Origin: Capronia americana
Taxonomy: Eukaryota > Ascomycota > Eurotiomycetes > Chaetothyriales > Herpotrichiellaceae
DNA length: 64,000 bases
Assembly: GCA_016110215.1 (NCBI GenBank)
Contig: JADWQD010000003.1
Location: 3,100,001 to 3,164,000, forward strand
Reading direction: 5' to 3'
Part shown: positions 10,440 through 20,733 of the stretch, piece by piece
Position numbering within the stretch: position 1 is the first letter of the stretch
Layout of the letters: each line of letters begins with the position of its first letter
Program-made: the position numbers and the translations under genes
Notes under the pieces: generated by a model
What the model saw: only the letters and a program-made list of their open reading frames with translations
The model's database searches: none
What the model was told of the DNA's origin: nothing

Positions 10440-12538
10440 CGTTGCCGATGAGAATGGATGTAGATGAGATGGTGGGGAAACGCAAGGAGGCGAAAATGAA
10501 GAGTTGAGGACGGAGGGTTCAAGAGGCGCAGTGAGTCGGAAGTGAAGCCTTGAGGATGGGGTGCTCGAGGGTGTGGCAGTCGTCGAGGGAGGCAGAACTC
10601 CCACGAGCGCGTGGGCGGTCGCAGTGTGAATACTGCTTGCTGATCCTCCCTGAATAGCTGAATAGGCCGCGGCGCTGGTCCTTAACTTGCTTGATTGTCG
10701 TCCACCGCTCGGATTGCCGTGTCAATGGCGAGGGTGAGGTAGAATGCGCGCAATCTACCCGCAGCCATCCCCTCTTGTCGGTTGACTGTTTCTACCGCAA
10801 GCTGCGTGGTCTCAGCCCCAGTAGTCTGCTTCTGCACCGTATACACCGCCGTCAATGGCTGTGCGTGGAGGGATAACAATTAAGTATTCATCGGGGAGGG
10901 AGTATGAGACGAAAGGGCGTCGACGTCGCGATCCTGCGGACTGACGGTAAGATACAGCAGAATGCAGAGGCCAGACCACAGAAACAAAGGAACGTCTTGC
11001 CTGAAGGAGGATGCCTCCTCTCTAAGTACTGGGCCTCTCCATTCACCATGTGTAGTGCAAACGTGTCACACAGATTCTGGCCCGCGACTTTGCGCTGCCT
11101 GTGTTGTGAAGTGTCGGCTTTCTTTGTTTGAAAGGAACCGGCAGCAATCTGCCACACCAACATGGTCGAGATCACGATGATGATACCGAATGCATCAGAA
11201 CCACCAGCAGGCACATTGGCGCGAATACAACCACACCGACTGTACTGTGTTTTGTCTGCGAACGGTTGGGTCATATCGCAACCTACTACGCCCGCGAAAG
11301 ATACATGCAGCGGTATCGGGGAGCGGGAACAGTATCCTGTATCATCCAGGTGACTGACCTCGCTTATCCGTCCAGGCTGTTTGTGCGACTTTGGGGATCG
11401 TCGTCCTCTGAAGGACCACACCTTTGAACATTGGATGCTCGACCGGGGTGCAGCAAGCAAAGTTGAGATGGACCTTAGATCTAAATCATCCCCGACAAGT
11501 CTCAACCACAACAGCCAAGCTGGCTGTTCAGTTTGTTCAGGCCGTCTGAGACAACGGCCACCATGTCTGCTCTGACGACGTGGTTGATTGGACCACGCCT
11601 GAGCTTGTAAGCCACAAAGCACAATTCGGACATGGTATCTCACCAACGATGCCGGGGCGAATCCGAGATCTCAGACCAAACGTTTCTAAATCTGGGATTT
11701 GCGATAGAAATCCCAGATCGAGAGTCGTTGCTTCCTGTGAGGATGGAGAGGGAATTTATGGTTGAGCCGACGCATGCGCCCGTCGGGCATCGTATCCCGT
11801 TGTTCCTTGGACTGTCCTTTGCGCCAGGTCACTCGTAGCCGAATGGGCGGCCATCGAGGATGGGAAATGACAAGCAAAACAGCGGTTGAAGAATGCCCGC
11901 AAATCGTGGAGCCCCGCTCAGCATCCTGCGGCTGTGCGGAAGGCGTAGGACGGGCGTGCAGGACAGCGCCACCAGCATGTGTTATCAGCTGGGGGAGCCT
12001 AAGGACGTCCTGGCGTGCCCGGGTATTCTTTTCGGGGTGCCTGGAACAACGAGCGGATGCACGCTCGGGGGACTCGACCACAGCTGCCGTTCTGCAGTCA
12101 AATGTTTGCTGTTTGGCAGGGAGACCAAGTGCTGTCCAGTCTGTAGCTGTAGACTGTACTATACAATGCGCAACAGGGAGCACGGAGTCGCTCCTGTGGC
12201 TTGTCTCTGGCCCCATGCCTACCAGCCCCTATCCCCTATCTACTGAGCTCTCTCCTCGCTGTCCTCACCCCCTTGGCGCGCCGACTACCGACCGACTCGC
12301 CGATCTTCAACCATGTCAGAAACTTCTCAACGATAAATAAAAAAAATAAAAACCAGCCAAAGCACGACGGGGACAGTTCTGAACAGCAGAGCCAACACTA
12401 AACCCACCGTATCAGACAAGTTACACTCCGGACCAGAACTAGAAGACGCAGCACACTCGAGACGTGGGACTGCATAGTGTATTTGGCAACCTTCAGGCCC
12501 GACTTCAAGAGCGTTGCAACGGCTTCACTGCACGAACC
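10440..12538. other. Intergenic, no confident gene (2.1 kb)
   Basis: A 252-codon minus frame (10888-11646) contains one likely membrane segment (about 11140-11200) but no recognisable family, and upstream splicing could not be resolved. A plus-strand ATG at 11563 sits in a perfect GCCACC context but opens only 15 codons. The last part is the promoter and leader of the APS kinase gene. Confidence 0.4.
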
Positions 12539-13514
12539 ATGGCAACGTAAGTACCACCCTCTCTTTCCGTTGTGCACCTTCCATTGCATCAGAACACAGC
12601 ATGTACTGCAAATACATCGAGGATACTTTTGCCGGATATGTCTGGGATTGTCATGGCGACCACCGTTGACACCCTCACTCTCTCGACCTCGCCGTGTCAA
12701 GGGACATACCTATCTGCATAGAGGATGGGTTCTGTTTTTTGCACACGTTGCCAAACCGAGAGAGTGGTTGACACCGGCAATCACTGCTCCTCTCCACTCT
12801 GCTCTGCTCTGCTTGTCATGGTTACAAAGAACTACTTCCTCAATACTGACCTCCTTCTGAAACTACAGAAACATCCACTTCCACGCCAGCCCGCTAACGC
12901 CCGCCATCCGGGCCGGGCTGCTCAAACAAAGCGGCCTCACCATCTGGCTGACGGGCCTTTCCGCGTCCGGCAAGTCGACCATCGCCGTGGCGCTGGAACA
13001 GGCCCTGATCCGCAAGCCGTACACCAAGAACGCGTACCGCCTGGACGGCGACAACATCCGCTTCGGCCTGAACAAGGACCTCGGCTTCACGCCCAAGGAC
13101 CGCGAGGAGAACATCCGCCGCATCGCCGAGGTGGCCAAGCTGTTCGCCGACTCGTGCACCATCGCCATCACGAGCTTCATCTCCCCGTACCGCGCCGACC
13201 GGGACCTGGCGCGCTCGCTGCACGAGGCCCCCCGTCCGGGCGGCGAACCGGGCGTCCCCTTTGTGGAGGTCTGGATCGACGTGCCCGTCGAGGTGGCCGA
13301 GCAGCGCGACCCCAAGGGCCTGTACAAGAAGGCGAGGGAGGGCAAGATCCCCGAGTTCACCGGCATCAGTGCCCCGTACGAGGAGCCCCTGAAGCCCGAG
13401 GTGCATATCAAGAGCGCCGAGACGAGCGTCGAGGAGAGCGTCAAGATCATCATCAAGTATCTCGAGGAGAAGGGCTATTTGAGTACCCCCCCGGCTGTCG
13501 ATGACGACGAGTGA
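12539..13514 (+). CDS. Adenylylsulfate (APS) kinase
   Basis: Two exons: 12539-12546 (only ATG GCA AC) and 12869-13514, joined by a 322-nt intron (GTAAGT, branch CTGAC, acceptor ACAG). The join gives MATNIHFHAS, matching the usual fungal start MATNI, and 217 residues, close to the normal length. It phosphorylates adenosine 5'-phosphosulfate at the 3' position with ATP to make PAPS in cytosolic sulfate assimilation. The P-loop GLSASGKS is at 32-39, followed by YRLDGDNIRFGLNKDLGF and the SFISPYRADR motif typical of the family; FTGISAPYEEP and the C-terminal SAETSVEE segment complete the fold. No sulfurylase domain is fused. The second exon is strongly C/G-biased at third positions compared with neighbours, which fits a highly expressed gene and explains long antisense open frames. 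The intron is much longer than others in the window. Confidence 0.95.
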
Positions 13515-13540
13515 GTCGATCGTATCCTCTCCTAGCAAGC

Positions 13541-13627
13541 ATGGGACGAATATATTCGATTCTGGAGCGAGATCAAGGCGGGACACGGATGGGACACCCA
13601 TATTCGATTCTAGAGCGAGATCAAAGG
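13541..13627. repeat. 48-bp direct duplication downstream of APS kinase
   Basis: The segment beginning ATGGGACGAATATATTCGAT at 13541 recurs 48 bases later at 13589, with TATTCGATTCTRGAGCGAGATCAA shared almost perfectly. It lies just after the APS kinase stop codon, in the likely 3' UTR. Confidence 0.65.
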
Positions 13628-13958
13628 GCTGCTGGGCAAGAGCACGTAGATTGGGGAGAAGGGATCAAAATGGCTGCGAAACCTAGTAAACTAGGTGGGA
13701 GCGCGGTACTGTAGAATCTCAAAGACACAGAGCTGGATACCGACTGACTGACTGACTGGTATACCATTCCTTTTTCGCTGGGTATTTAGTCTTCTCCTGC
13801 CTTGCTACCTTTGCGGAATTCTGTCGAAGGACAGACGCAGTAGACGAAAAATCTTCTATGGGCATATGATACACATCCTTTATAGATTTTTATGCGGTCC
13901 GATGCAACGCAATGCAACGCAAAACACAGTCCTCCGTCCGATCTTTGTCCGCCCTCTC

Positions 13959-16535
13959 CTACTCCCTCGCAGGAGGAGCAGGTGTATCGTCCCGGTCTGC
14001 TACCCGTCCGGACGGCTCTCTTTCTCTTCCCCTATCCCTATCCCTGTCTTTCCCTTCAACACCCTTCCCCCACTCACCCGCTTTCTTGCCCCATCGCATC
14101 ATCCCCCAAGCATGTTGCCACCCGAACTTGGGCGGCGGGTTGTCGTCGGCCCTTGTCCGAAACGGCGAGCCACCGTCGCGTCTGGATGCGGGATCGATGT
14201 TCGCGTCCCCGTGATCCTGACCGTGATCTTGAGGTGACGCGGATTCGAAATCCAAATGCCAATCAGACGGAGAAAGAGGAGGATCGACGTCGTCCTGCGC
14301 ACGAGCAGGTCTTTCCCAGAACCGTCCCTCGCGATGGATCGGCCGCCACCACTCTGGCATCTCACCCTCACGCTCAGACTCACCCTCAGCCTCGCCCTCA
14401 CTCGCTTCCACTCCACCTTGATCTGCATCTTTCGACTGCGCGGCACGATGACGACCGGACAGGCGCTCATCCCACCACCTCCGCCCGCACATCTCCCACA
14501 GACGCGATCTCGCGCGCTTGTACGCGAACCGTTCGTCCTCGCCGGTCAGCGCCGACGTGCTCGTGAAGTCTGGGCTCGGGCCCGCCATCCCGTGCGCTTC
14601 GGGAGCCCTCACCCCTGAGTCGGAGATGGAGATCCCGTGTCCTCGCCCGTTGCCGTACGTGGGGCCAAAGTCTGCGTCCTCGTCGGCCAAGACGGTCCGC
14701 ACACTCGGGTTCGCCGACGACGGCGGAAATGACCGCGGTATCGACGACCGCGTATTTCCCTCCGTGTATGTCGTGATGTTGGGCCGGAATGGCGCCGTGC
14801 TGTCCTGGTAGATCTCGGAGAAGGCCTCGGACGTGATGGAGTCGTCATCGTCGTTGAGGAGAGTCTCATTGTCCCCGAGTAACATCCCGTCCGCGGTGCT
14901 CAGCGTGGCCGCCGATCTGGCTCGCGTGTCCGGGAAGAAGAGTTTATCAGGCGGGGCGTCGGCGTGGATGACGAGTCGGCACCGCGCTTCGTACAGTGCA
15001 TCGAGGAGGGTGATGAATCTGCGGGCTTCGTTCTTGTGAGCCGCTGTCAGCACGGGGACGTCCGTCAGGATGAGGGTGTGGAATGTCGAGCACAGGCTCA
15101 CGTAGTCCGCCGGGCCTAGGTAGACGGCACAGAGGTCGTGGAATGAGGCCTTCAGGATCCGCTTGTGCGTGGTCCGCATGACTAGCGGGCGTGCGTAGAC
15201 GGTGAGGTTCGCGGGATGCCACGTCGCTGAAGGGTTGAGGGCGCGGACGTCGTCTTCGAACGACGACAGATCGTCACTCGACCCGGGAGTGCTGACGTGG
15301 TAGTGTGCCGGTGAGTCGGACGACAATGGCGATGATGATGACGCGGGCGTTGTTGACGAGGCCAGTGTCGTGGCGGTGGTCAAGCTCCATGTGTCTTCCT
15401 CGAGCGCTGCATCGTCCTGCTCGGACCCCGGCTCTTTCTCACCCTCACCCTCATCCTCACGCCCGTCCATGACCTGCACCGCATCGTCCCCCTCCCTCCT
15501 CCAGTCCCTCTCGCCCTCCATCTCCCAAACCTCACATCTCGCCCTCAGCACGTCAAGAAACAAGCCAAAGTCCGTCTTCGCCGCCCTCTCGCCCTCACTC
15601 TCCCGACTCAATCCCCATCCCAACCCGAAGAATCCACCACGGGCACCTCCTGCTCCTCTCCCCCACCGATTCCCGTTCCCGTGCATGCCCCCGAACTCCA
15701 CCCCCGCGGCCTTGCTCAACTCCTCGGGCATGCGATTCGAACTGGCGACCAACACGCCGCCAAGGTGGAAAAACGCGGTGAAAAACCCGTTGATCAACTT
15801 CGCGGCCACCCTGTCAGGCATTTGGAACTCGTCGAGGAACAAGATCGGCGACTCGGCGATCGTATCTTTGGCGAGGCTAAGGACGACGTGATCGCCCGCA
15901 TGGGTGCCGCCGAAGAGACTCCGTCGCGGGTTATTCCGCAGGCCGTCGAGCCCGTCGAGCCTAGCCAGCTCGATCCGCCGAAAGAGGTCCAGCATGAAGG
16001 TGTTGAAGTGCCAGCGGCGTTTCTTCCGCGAGGGCAACGCATCGTACAGCATGTCCAGGAGCATGGACTTGCCGCGCCCGACCTCCCCGTACAAGAGCAT
16101 GCCCTTGGGTGAAGGGATCGAGAGGGCCGAGTCATGGAGGGGGGTCGTGCGGGTCAACGCTAGGGTGTCCGCCGTGAGAAATGCAGAAGGCTTGATCGAC
16201 AACAAAGACGAGAGGACGGCCCGACTCTGGCTCTGCTTCTGCTTCTGCTTCTGCTTCTGCTTCTGCTTCTGCTCCTCCGCCCTGGCTGTCTCGGCGGCAT
16301 GTCTGCGGGGTCTGGAATGCCTGGCTAGGTCCCGGGTGATCTTGTCCAGACGATAACGGTACTCAACTTCCGGGGCGTAGTCCTTGAGGCGGAAGTATAA
16401 TTTCTGGAGGTGTAGCGCGAGACGATGTTGTGCGGGGTCAGGTTTGATTTTCTTGGTCGCTAGCAATGCGCGGTAGAGGACCAGGGGGTTGGTGATGCTC
16501 AGGCTAAGATTCTGAGTCGATGGTCGTGTGGGCAT
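13959..16535 (-). CDS. AFG1/LACE1-type mitochondrial AAA ATPase
   Basis: Single exon of 858 residues. Afg1-family ATPases are inner-membrane-associated mitochondrial proteins involved in quality control of respiratory-chain subunits. The family opening (NPLVLYRALLATKKIKPDPAQ, then LHLQKLYFRL) is at residues 16-50, Walker A GEVGRGKS at 150-157, Walker B ILFLDEF at 231-237, and a later conserved block DLCAVYLGPADYVSLC and RRFITLLDALYEARCRLV near 490-560. Yeast Afg1 is about 510 residues; this one is much longer because of a KQ repeat (about 88-101), acidic and Ser-rich insertions after the Walker B region (about 345-440) and a 250-residue C-terminal extension. No clear presequence is visible before residue 16, so the start could be slightly upstream or in another exon. 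It converges with the APS kinase gene. Confidence 0.92.
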   Translation of the reverse strand: MPTRPSTQNLSLSITNPLVLYRALLATKKIKPDPAQHRLALHLQKLYFRLKDYAPEVEYRYRLDKITRDLARHSRPRRHAAETARAEEQKQKQKQKQKQKQSQSRAVLSSLLSIKPSAFLTADTLALTRTTPLHDSALSIPSPKGMLLYGEVGRGKSMLLDMLYDALPSRKKRRWHFNTFMLDLFRRIELARLDGLDGLRNNPRRSLFGGTHAGDHVVLSLAKDTIAESPILFLDEFQMPDRVAAKLINGFFTAFFHLGGVLVASSNRMPEELSKAAGVEFGGMHGNGNRWGRGAGGARGGFFGLGWGLSRESEGERAAKTDFGLFLDVLRARCEVWEMEGERDWRREGDDAVQVMDGREDEGEGEKEPGSEQDDAALEEDTWSLTTATTLASSTTPASSSSPLSSDSPAHYHVSTPGSSDDLSSFEDDVRALNPSATWHPANLTVYARPLVMRTTHKRILKASFHDLCAVYLGPADYVSLCSTFHTLILTDVPVLTAAHKNEARRFITLLDALYEARCRLVIHADAPPDKLFFPDTRARSAATLSTADGMLLGDNETLLNDDDDSITSEAFSEIYQDSTAPFRPNITTYTEGNTRSSIPRSFPPSSANPSVRTVLADEDADFGPTYGNGRGHGISISDSGVRAPEAHGMAGPSPDFTSTSALTGEDERFAYKRARSRLWEMCGRRWWDERLSGRHRAAQSKDADQGGVEASEGEAEGESEREGEMPEWWRPIHREGRFWERPARAQDDVDPPLSPSDWHLDFESASPQDHGQDHGDANIDPASRRDGGSPFRTRADDNPPPKFGWQHAWGMMRWGKKAGEWGKGVEGKDRDRDRGREREPSGRVADRDDTPAPPARE
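16222..16272. repeat. CTTCTG hexanucleotide repeat
   Basis: About eight nearly perfect CTTCTG units on the plus strand encode alternating Lys and Gln on the minus strand within the AFG1-type protein. Length variation here would add or remove whole KQ pairs. Confidence 0.8.
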
Positions 16536-16987
16536 GAGTAATTACCTGGCGTGGATAGGGACGCCAGTGAGCGCGCGGGGTGGTGGGAGTGAGTCAAGGG
16601 CAGCGGGAATGCAGCATCTGTATCTCGGACATCGAGGAAAGAAATCAATCCTATATCGATCGGATCACGTTCTATACCAGGGGGAGGAGAGAACAGAAGA
16701 TCCACTGGGATTCGAGGTGGTGTCTTGCTTGTCCATTGGGATTAATTTTACTTTGCTTCATCGCTTGTCATTCCGATCAATTTCACTTGTGCTTCATTGC
16801 GTGGATCTCAATCAACGCTGGCGGTCAATCTGCCCCGCCGGAGTGTGCATGCTTGACCGGAGATAATGCGATGGAAACAACACTCGTCCTCTGTGAACTC
16901 GGACAATGAGGACGAAGTCAATTGCCGTGAGGCTCTGTACATGTCTGTGCCGGTGTCTGTCACCGACCAACGCATTCCGTTTCTCAC
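16536..16987. other. Intergenic between two minus-strand genes
   Basis: This 450-bp stretch carries the promoter of the AFG1-type gene and the 3' end of the next gene upstream. No gene or strong motif is seen. Confidence 0.5.
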
Positions 16988-19440
16988 TCAGTCAAGCAGG
17001 TCAAGACTGTCCACACTCTGCTCAAGCCCGGTCTCTGTAGCCTCTCTTATGCTCGAAGCCGTGCTGGTCTTCTTCCTCAGTCTTCCTTTCGTGCCTGTCT
17101 TCCGCTTTGCACGGCCAGAACTATCGGCAGAGCTGGGTGGAGGCGCCTCGAGGATCCAGCGGGCAAGGGCTTCCGCTCGTCCCGTGATGATGAGATACTC
17201 GCTCCCGTCTGCTTGCGTCCCCCGCTCCGGCCCGGCAAAGGCATTCGCTTCATGCGAACCATCCTGGTCTGCAGCTACACTGTCAATCAAGTTGGTGCGG
17301 TTGTACTCTATTCTCGCCTGCTCTTCTTCCTCTCGCGCAGCTCTCAGCTCCCTGGCCTTAAGGTTGGCCCGAAAGGACTCTTCATCCACGACTCTTTCAT
17401 CCGTCAGCGCTTCGAATAGCGCTTCTTGTTTGATTCTGGCCTTTCTCTCCCCGGGCGTTTCCTTCGGAGCCGTCTCGTGCCCCGGAGGAGGTGCTGGAGC
17501 ACACAGCTTGTCCCAGGTAGCTGACAGGCCCAGCCAATTCTTGGTTCGCCGCAGAATCTCGACCCAGTCTGCACGAGTGGGTGAGCGTGCTGCGAGGAAG
17601 ATGGGATATCCGTCGCAAATTCGTGCGATCCGTGCAACCATGTAGGCATGTCGTTGGAGCTCTTTGGTAGATGTTTGGACAAGACAGTGGCATAGAAGCA
17701 CAGAGTGAAGGACATCTGTGAGAAGGGGATGATAGGTGACTGCTTCGGTATAGTCGGGTAATGAGAAGCTAGGATAATCTTGGTCGAATTGCGTGTCCCG
17801 GTCCGAAGGGTAAGGAGGCAAGTCGGCGGGAGGAACCGCCGCAAACAGCTCGTTCAACCTGTAGACCTCTGGTTTGGGTATTTGAGGTAACGGTTTGTGC
17901 TTCGCTTGGGGGTCTTTCTTGTTTTGATACTTCACGAGCACATCTGACAAGCCCGCGTGGGCGTGAGCGTAGTCGTCCCCGTCCAGCAGCCTCTGACTCC
18001 GCGACCCGCGTCCTACCGGAGCTGAGCTCACTTTCTCCAAGAATGCATCTGTGTACTTCGCCGAAAGACCGGGAGTATAGTCGAAGTGGGACAAGAAAGC
18101 CAGATAGTCTCGGAGAGCTCTTTTGGCGTATGTGCGGACCAGCCTTCGCGCATCCGCGCGATATCTCGTCTGCTCCTCCTCAGCAAGGGCCGTGGCAGGA
18201 ACGCCGCTGCTATTGCCATTACTCCGAGCGTCACCTCCGTATAGAGCTCGTCCAATGTTGTCACATGCAAGCGTCAGGTACGCTCCACCTCGGTGGAAGA
18301 GCAACTGGGACTCTAGGCTGCTAGGGTGATCCTTCTCCTGCAATCGACCTTCTGTGTGCTGGTCTCGACCCAGTCTGGCGGCATCTCTTGCCAGGATCAA
18401 ATCCTGCTGCTCGTTCTGATGTTGTGAATGGTACAGCCTATGCACAGCGAGGCCGTCGGTACAGTCTCGCACCACGCCTTCGAAGTCGTCCTTGAACATG
18501 CGAGCGACCGACCTTGTTCTGTAGGGGGCCGGGTCGGTAGGCTTTTGACGGATCACTTCCGTCAGAGGCTCCAGGCTGGTGTGCTCGGCCACACCCATGG
18601 AAGGAATCTTTTCGTGGAAGAAATGAACGTATTGTGCATCCGCGTTCTGCTCGTCGCGCTGTAAGACGTGTTTGGCAACATCTTCCAACGCAGATGCCGA
18701 CTGCATCATGGCGACACTGGAGGCGATCTCGTCGAGGTGGTATGCGTGGGATAGCTTTTGCGTTGCATGCTCGCGCATTCGGTGCTTCCGTTCACGGCTC
18801 AGTTTCGCATTCCCACCACCGCCTCTTGCAGATCCGATCCCGAGGATCTCTGCGTCTGTTCCATTAAAGATGCCATTGGTCGCGTTCAGAGAAGAGTACA
18901 AGGACGCCGAGGTGGTGCCGTTGGCGGCGCGCACAGCCAGACTCGTGGCATCATCGATCAACCGCCTGATCTTGACAAGGTCGAAGAAGAGGGCAGGGTC
19001 AATCGGTCGGGGGCGAGGAGAATAGTAATTGCTGTAGGCCAGGCTGTCGAGCACTTCGGGCGGCAGGTTGAGCCATCTATCAAGACGTCAGAGACTGAGT
19101 CCGCTGGACCTGTGGCAGATTTAGGGCGACGACAATAGAGCTCGACCAAGACTCTATTTGCTCCATGTGTCTCTGGCTTGAGCGGGCAGAATTTGTGGTG
19201 GATGTGGGCAACTTACGGGCCAGAGTAGGATGAGATATGTTTGGTATGCTTGTTGCGACATATGATCAGGGTCGGAGGCACCGACAGTCCTTTGCCATTC
19301 AATGCCTTCTGCGGCGCTGGAACTGGCGACGGTGCTGGGCCTGGAGTATGCCGTTTACCGATGCTGGGGTCACTCGCAACATCCGGGGACTGACTCGTCG
19401 GCTGCGGTGATTTGGAAGCCTTAGGCTTCCTCCTGGTCAT
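16988..19440 (-). CDS. Large conserved fungal protein, TPR-like, function unknown
   Basis: Two exons, complement of 19440-19217 and 19076-16988, joined by a 140-nt intron (GTAAGT donor); 770 residues. Exon 1 is a Lys/Pro/Ser-rich leader starting MTRRKPKASKSP; an earlier in-frame ATG at 19554 is less likely. After the join the protein reads SGPWLNLPPEVLDSLAYSNYY, then long helical stretches with repeated Ala/Leu patterns (about 190-420) that look like TPR-type helical pairs, and a helical block HPLLTDVLHSVLLCHCLVQ near residue 515. The region 590-690 is Lys/Arg/Glu-rich and probably coiled. The basic C-terminus is rich in Lys, Arg, Thr and Ser. I do not recognise a named family; scaffold function is only a guess. 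Confidence 0.75.
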
Positions 19441-19841
19441 GATCTGTCTGGCCAGTGTCTGTTGCAGACAATTGTTGACAGGGTGACGGGTTTGGCACCG
19501 AGTTGAATGCTGCACGATTTCGCGTCTTCGGGCGATTCTCGCCGAGGGCCGCAAATATTTTGGGGGGCCACTTCAAATTATCTTGAATATCCTGTCACTT
19601 ACGCGTCGATATTAACGCGACAGGATCAGCATTCGATCCTGCTGAACAGCGCAGAGCAGAATAGAGCAGACCTTATGCATATGAGAATTCGAGGGGCTGC
19701 GCACACTCACGAAAGAGGGTCAGTATTGTTCTACAGCTATTCTCAAGTTCATCTCAAATCACTGTCACCTCACTCAGATTTCCCACTATTCACAATGCTT
19801 TTAAACCGTCCTCCACTCACTCCTACGCTTCCTGCTCAACT

Positions 19842-20590
19842 TCATCTGCGAGTAGGAGCCCCGCCACCGCTGGGGGGAATGACCTGGTACCCAGTGTCCA
19901 GACCCCAAGCAATGCTGTTGAACTCCAGGTCGACGGCAGAGATCTGGAGCGAGGGTGTGATGGTGAAGAGATTAAATCCCTTGACTTCATATTGACCCGA
20001 ACCGATACCGAGAAAGTTCCAGTACCAGAGGATCTTAGTGCAGCCAGCCACGAGGATCTCAATCGTGGTAATACCCCCCACACCAGGGGAATTCAACACT
20101 CCGTTGATATACACGTCCTTGCCCTGGAAGGTCACAGTACCGAGCTGTTGTAAGAACGTTGTTAGTCCGGAGGGTATATTGCGGACAATAAGAGGCGCAT
20201 CTGCTCACCGGCTGTCCCTCAAGCGACAGGATCGAGTCACTCGTCTCCGTATAGCCTGGATCGAGAAGTGCCTGGGCAGTGGCATTGGCCGCAGCCACGT
20301 CTGTATGGGCAAGGATTGAGATGTACCTTCGGAGACGTTAGACTCTGTTTCGGCTAGAGCACAAGAGAGGTTCAGGGTTCCAAGGAATGGTCTTGGCCAA
20401 CCAAGCCCCCGTCTTGTTGGACTTGTTTCGAGACTCATGGGGTATCAAGAATGGTAACGTACTGGTTGACGATCGACTCGGCCTCTGCTTGGGACAGGCA
20501 GTCTTGGTAGCCACCACCACGCTTAGGAGTTGCGAGGGCGACGACGCCAGCAGCGAGCGCCAACGGCGCAAGGAACGACGACAGCTTCAT
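19842..20590 (-). CDS. Secreted NTF2-like domain protein
   Basis: Three exons, complement of 20590-20463, 20326-20209 and 20144-19842, with introns of 136 and 64 nt; 182 residues. The start MKLSSFLAPLALAAGVVALA is a signal peptide, probably cut before TPKRG, and KR is a possible Kex2 site. The mature part carries the hallmarks of the small secreted NTF2-like family common in filamentous ascomycetes: CLSQAEAESIVNQY, HTDVAAANATAQALLD, SDSILSLEGQP, VKGFNLFTIT and DLEFNSIAWGLDTG. Members have a cone-shaped pocket but mostly unknown ligands; some are abundant extracellular proteins or candidate effectors. A TATAAAT lies about 140 bp upstream of the ATG. Splice joins restore the conserved family sequence exactly, so the model is firm. 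Confidence 0.92.
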
Positions 20591-20726
20591 GGTTGATGAA
20601 GCGGATGAGCGAGTGAAAATTGGCCTAAAGGATGGAAAGGAGGGAAGTCTCAAAGGAAATGCTTCTGCAGGTAAGGTTGACGGCTGCTAGTATCGACGAC
20701 TTGTAAAATATGAGCTCCGCCCGGAC

Positions 20727-20733
20727 ATTTATA
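20727..20733 (-). promoter_or_regulatory. TATA box of the NTF2-like secreted protein gene
   Basis: TATAAAT on the minus strand, 137 bases before the start codon at 20590. The position suits a core promoter with a leader of about 100 nt. No other TATA-like sequence is near. Confidence 0.5.

Noticed and set aside
11563..11610. ATG in perfect GCCACCATG context on the plus strand
   Set aside because: The frame ends after 15 codons and no splice donor extends it to a recognisable product.
11686..12216. 176-codon minus frame
   Set aside because: Composition and lack of conserved pattern point to a chance frame; no introns or domain.
12894..13601. 235-codon minus frame, and a 259-codon plus frame (12725-13504), over APS kinase
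   Set aside because: Both are shadows of the strongly biased APS kinase exon; the kinase frame shows the full family sequence.
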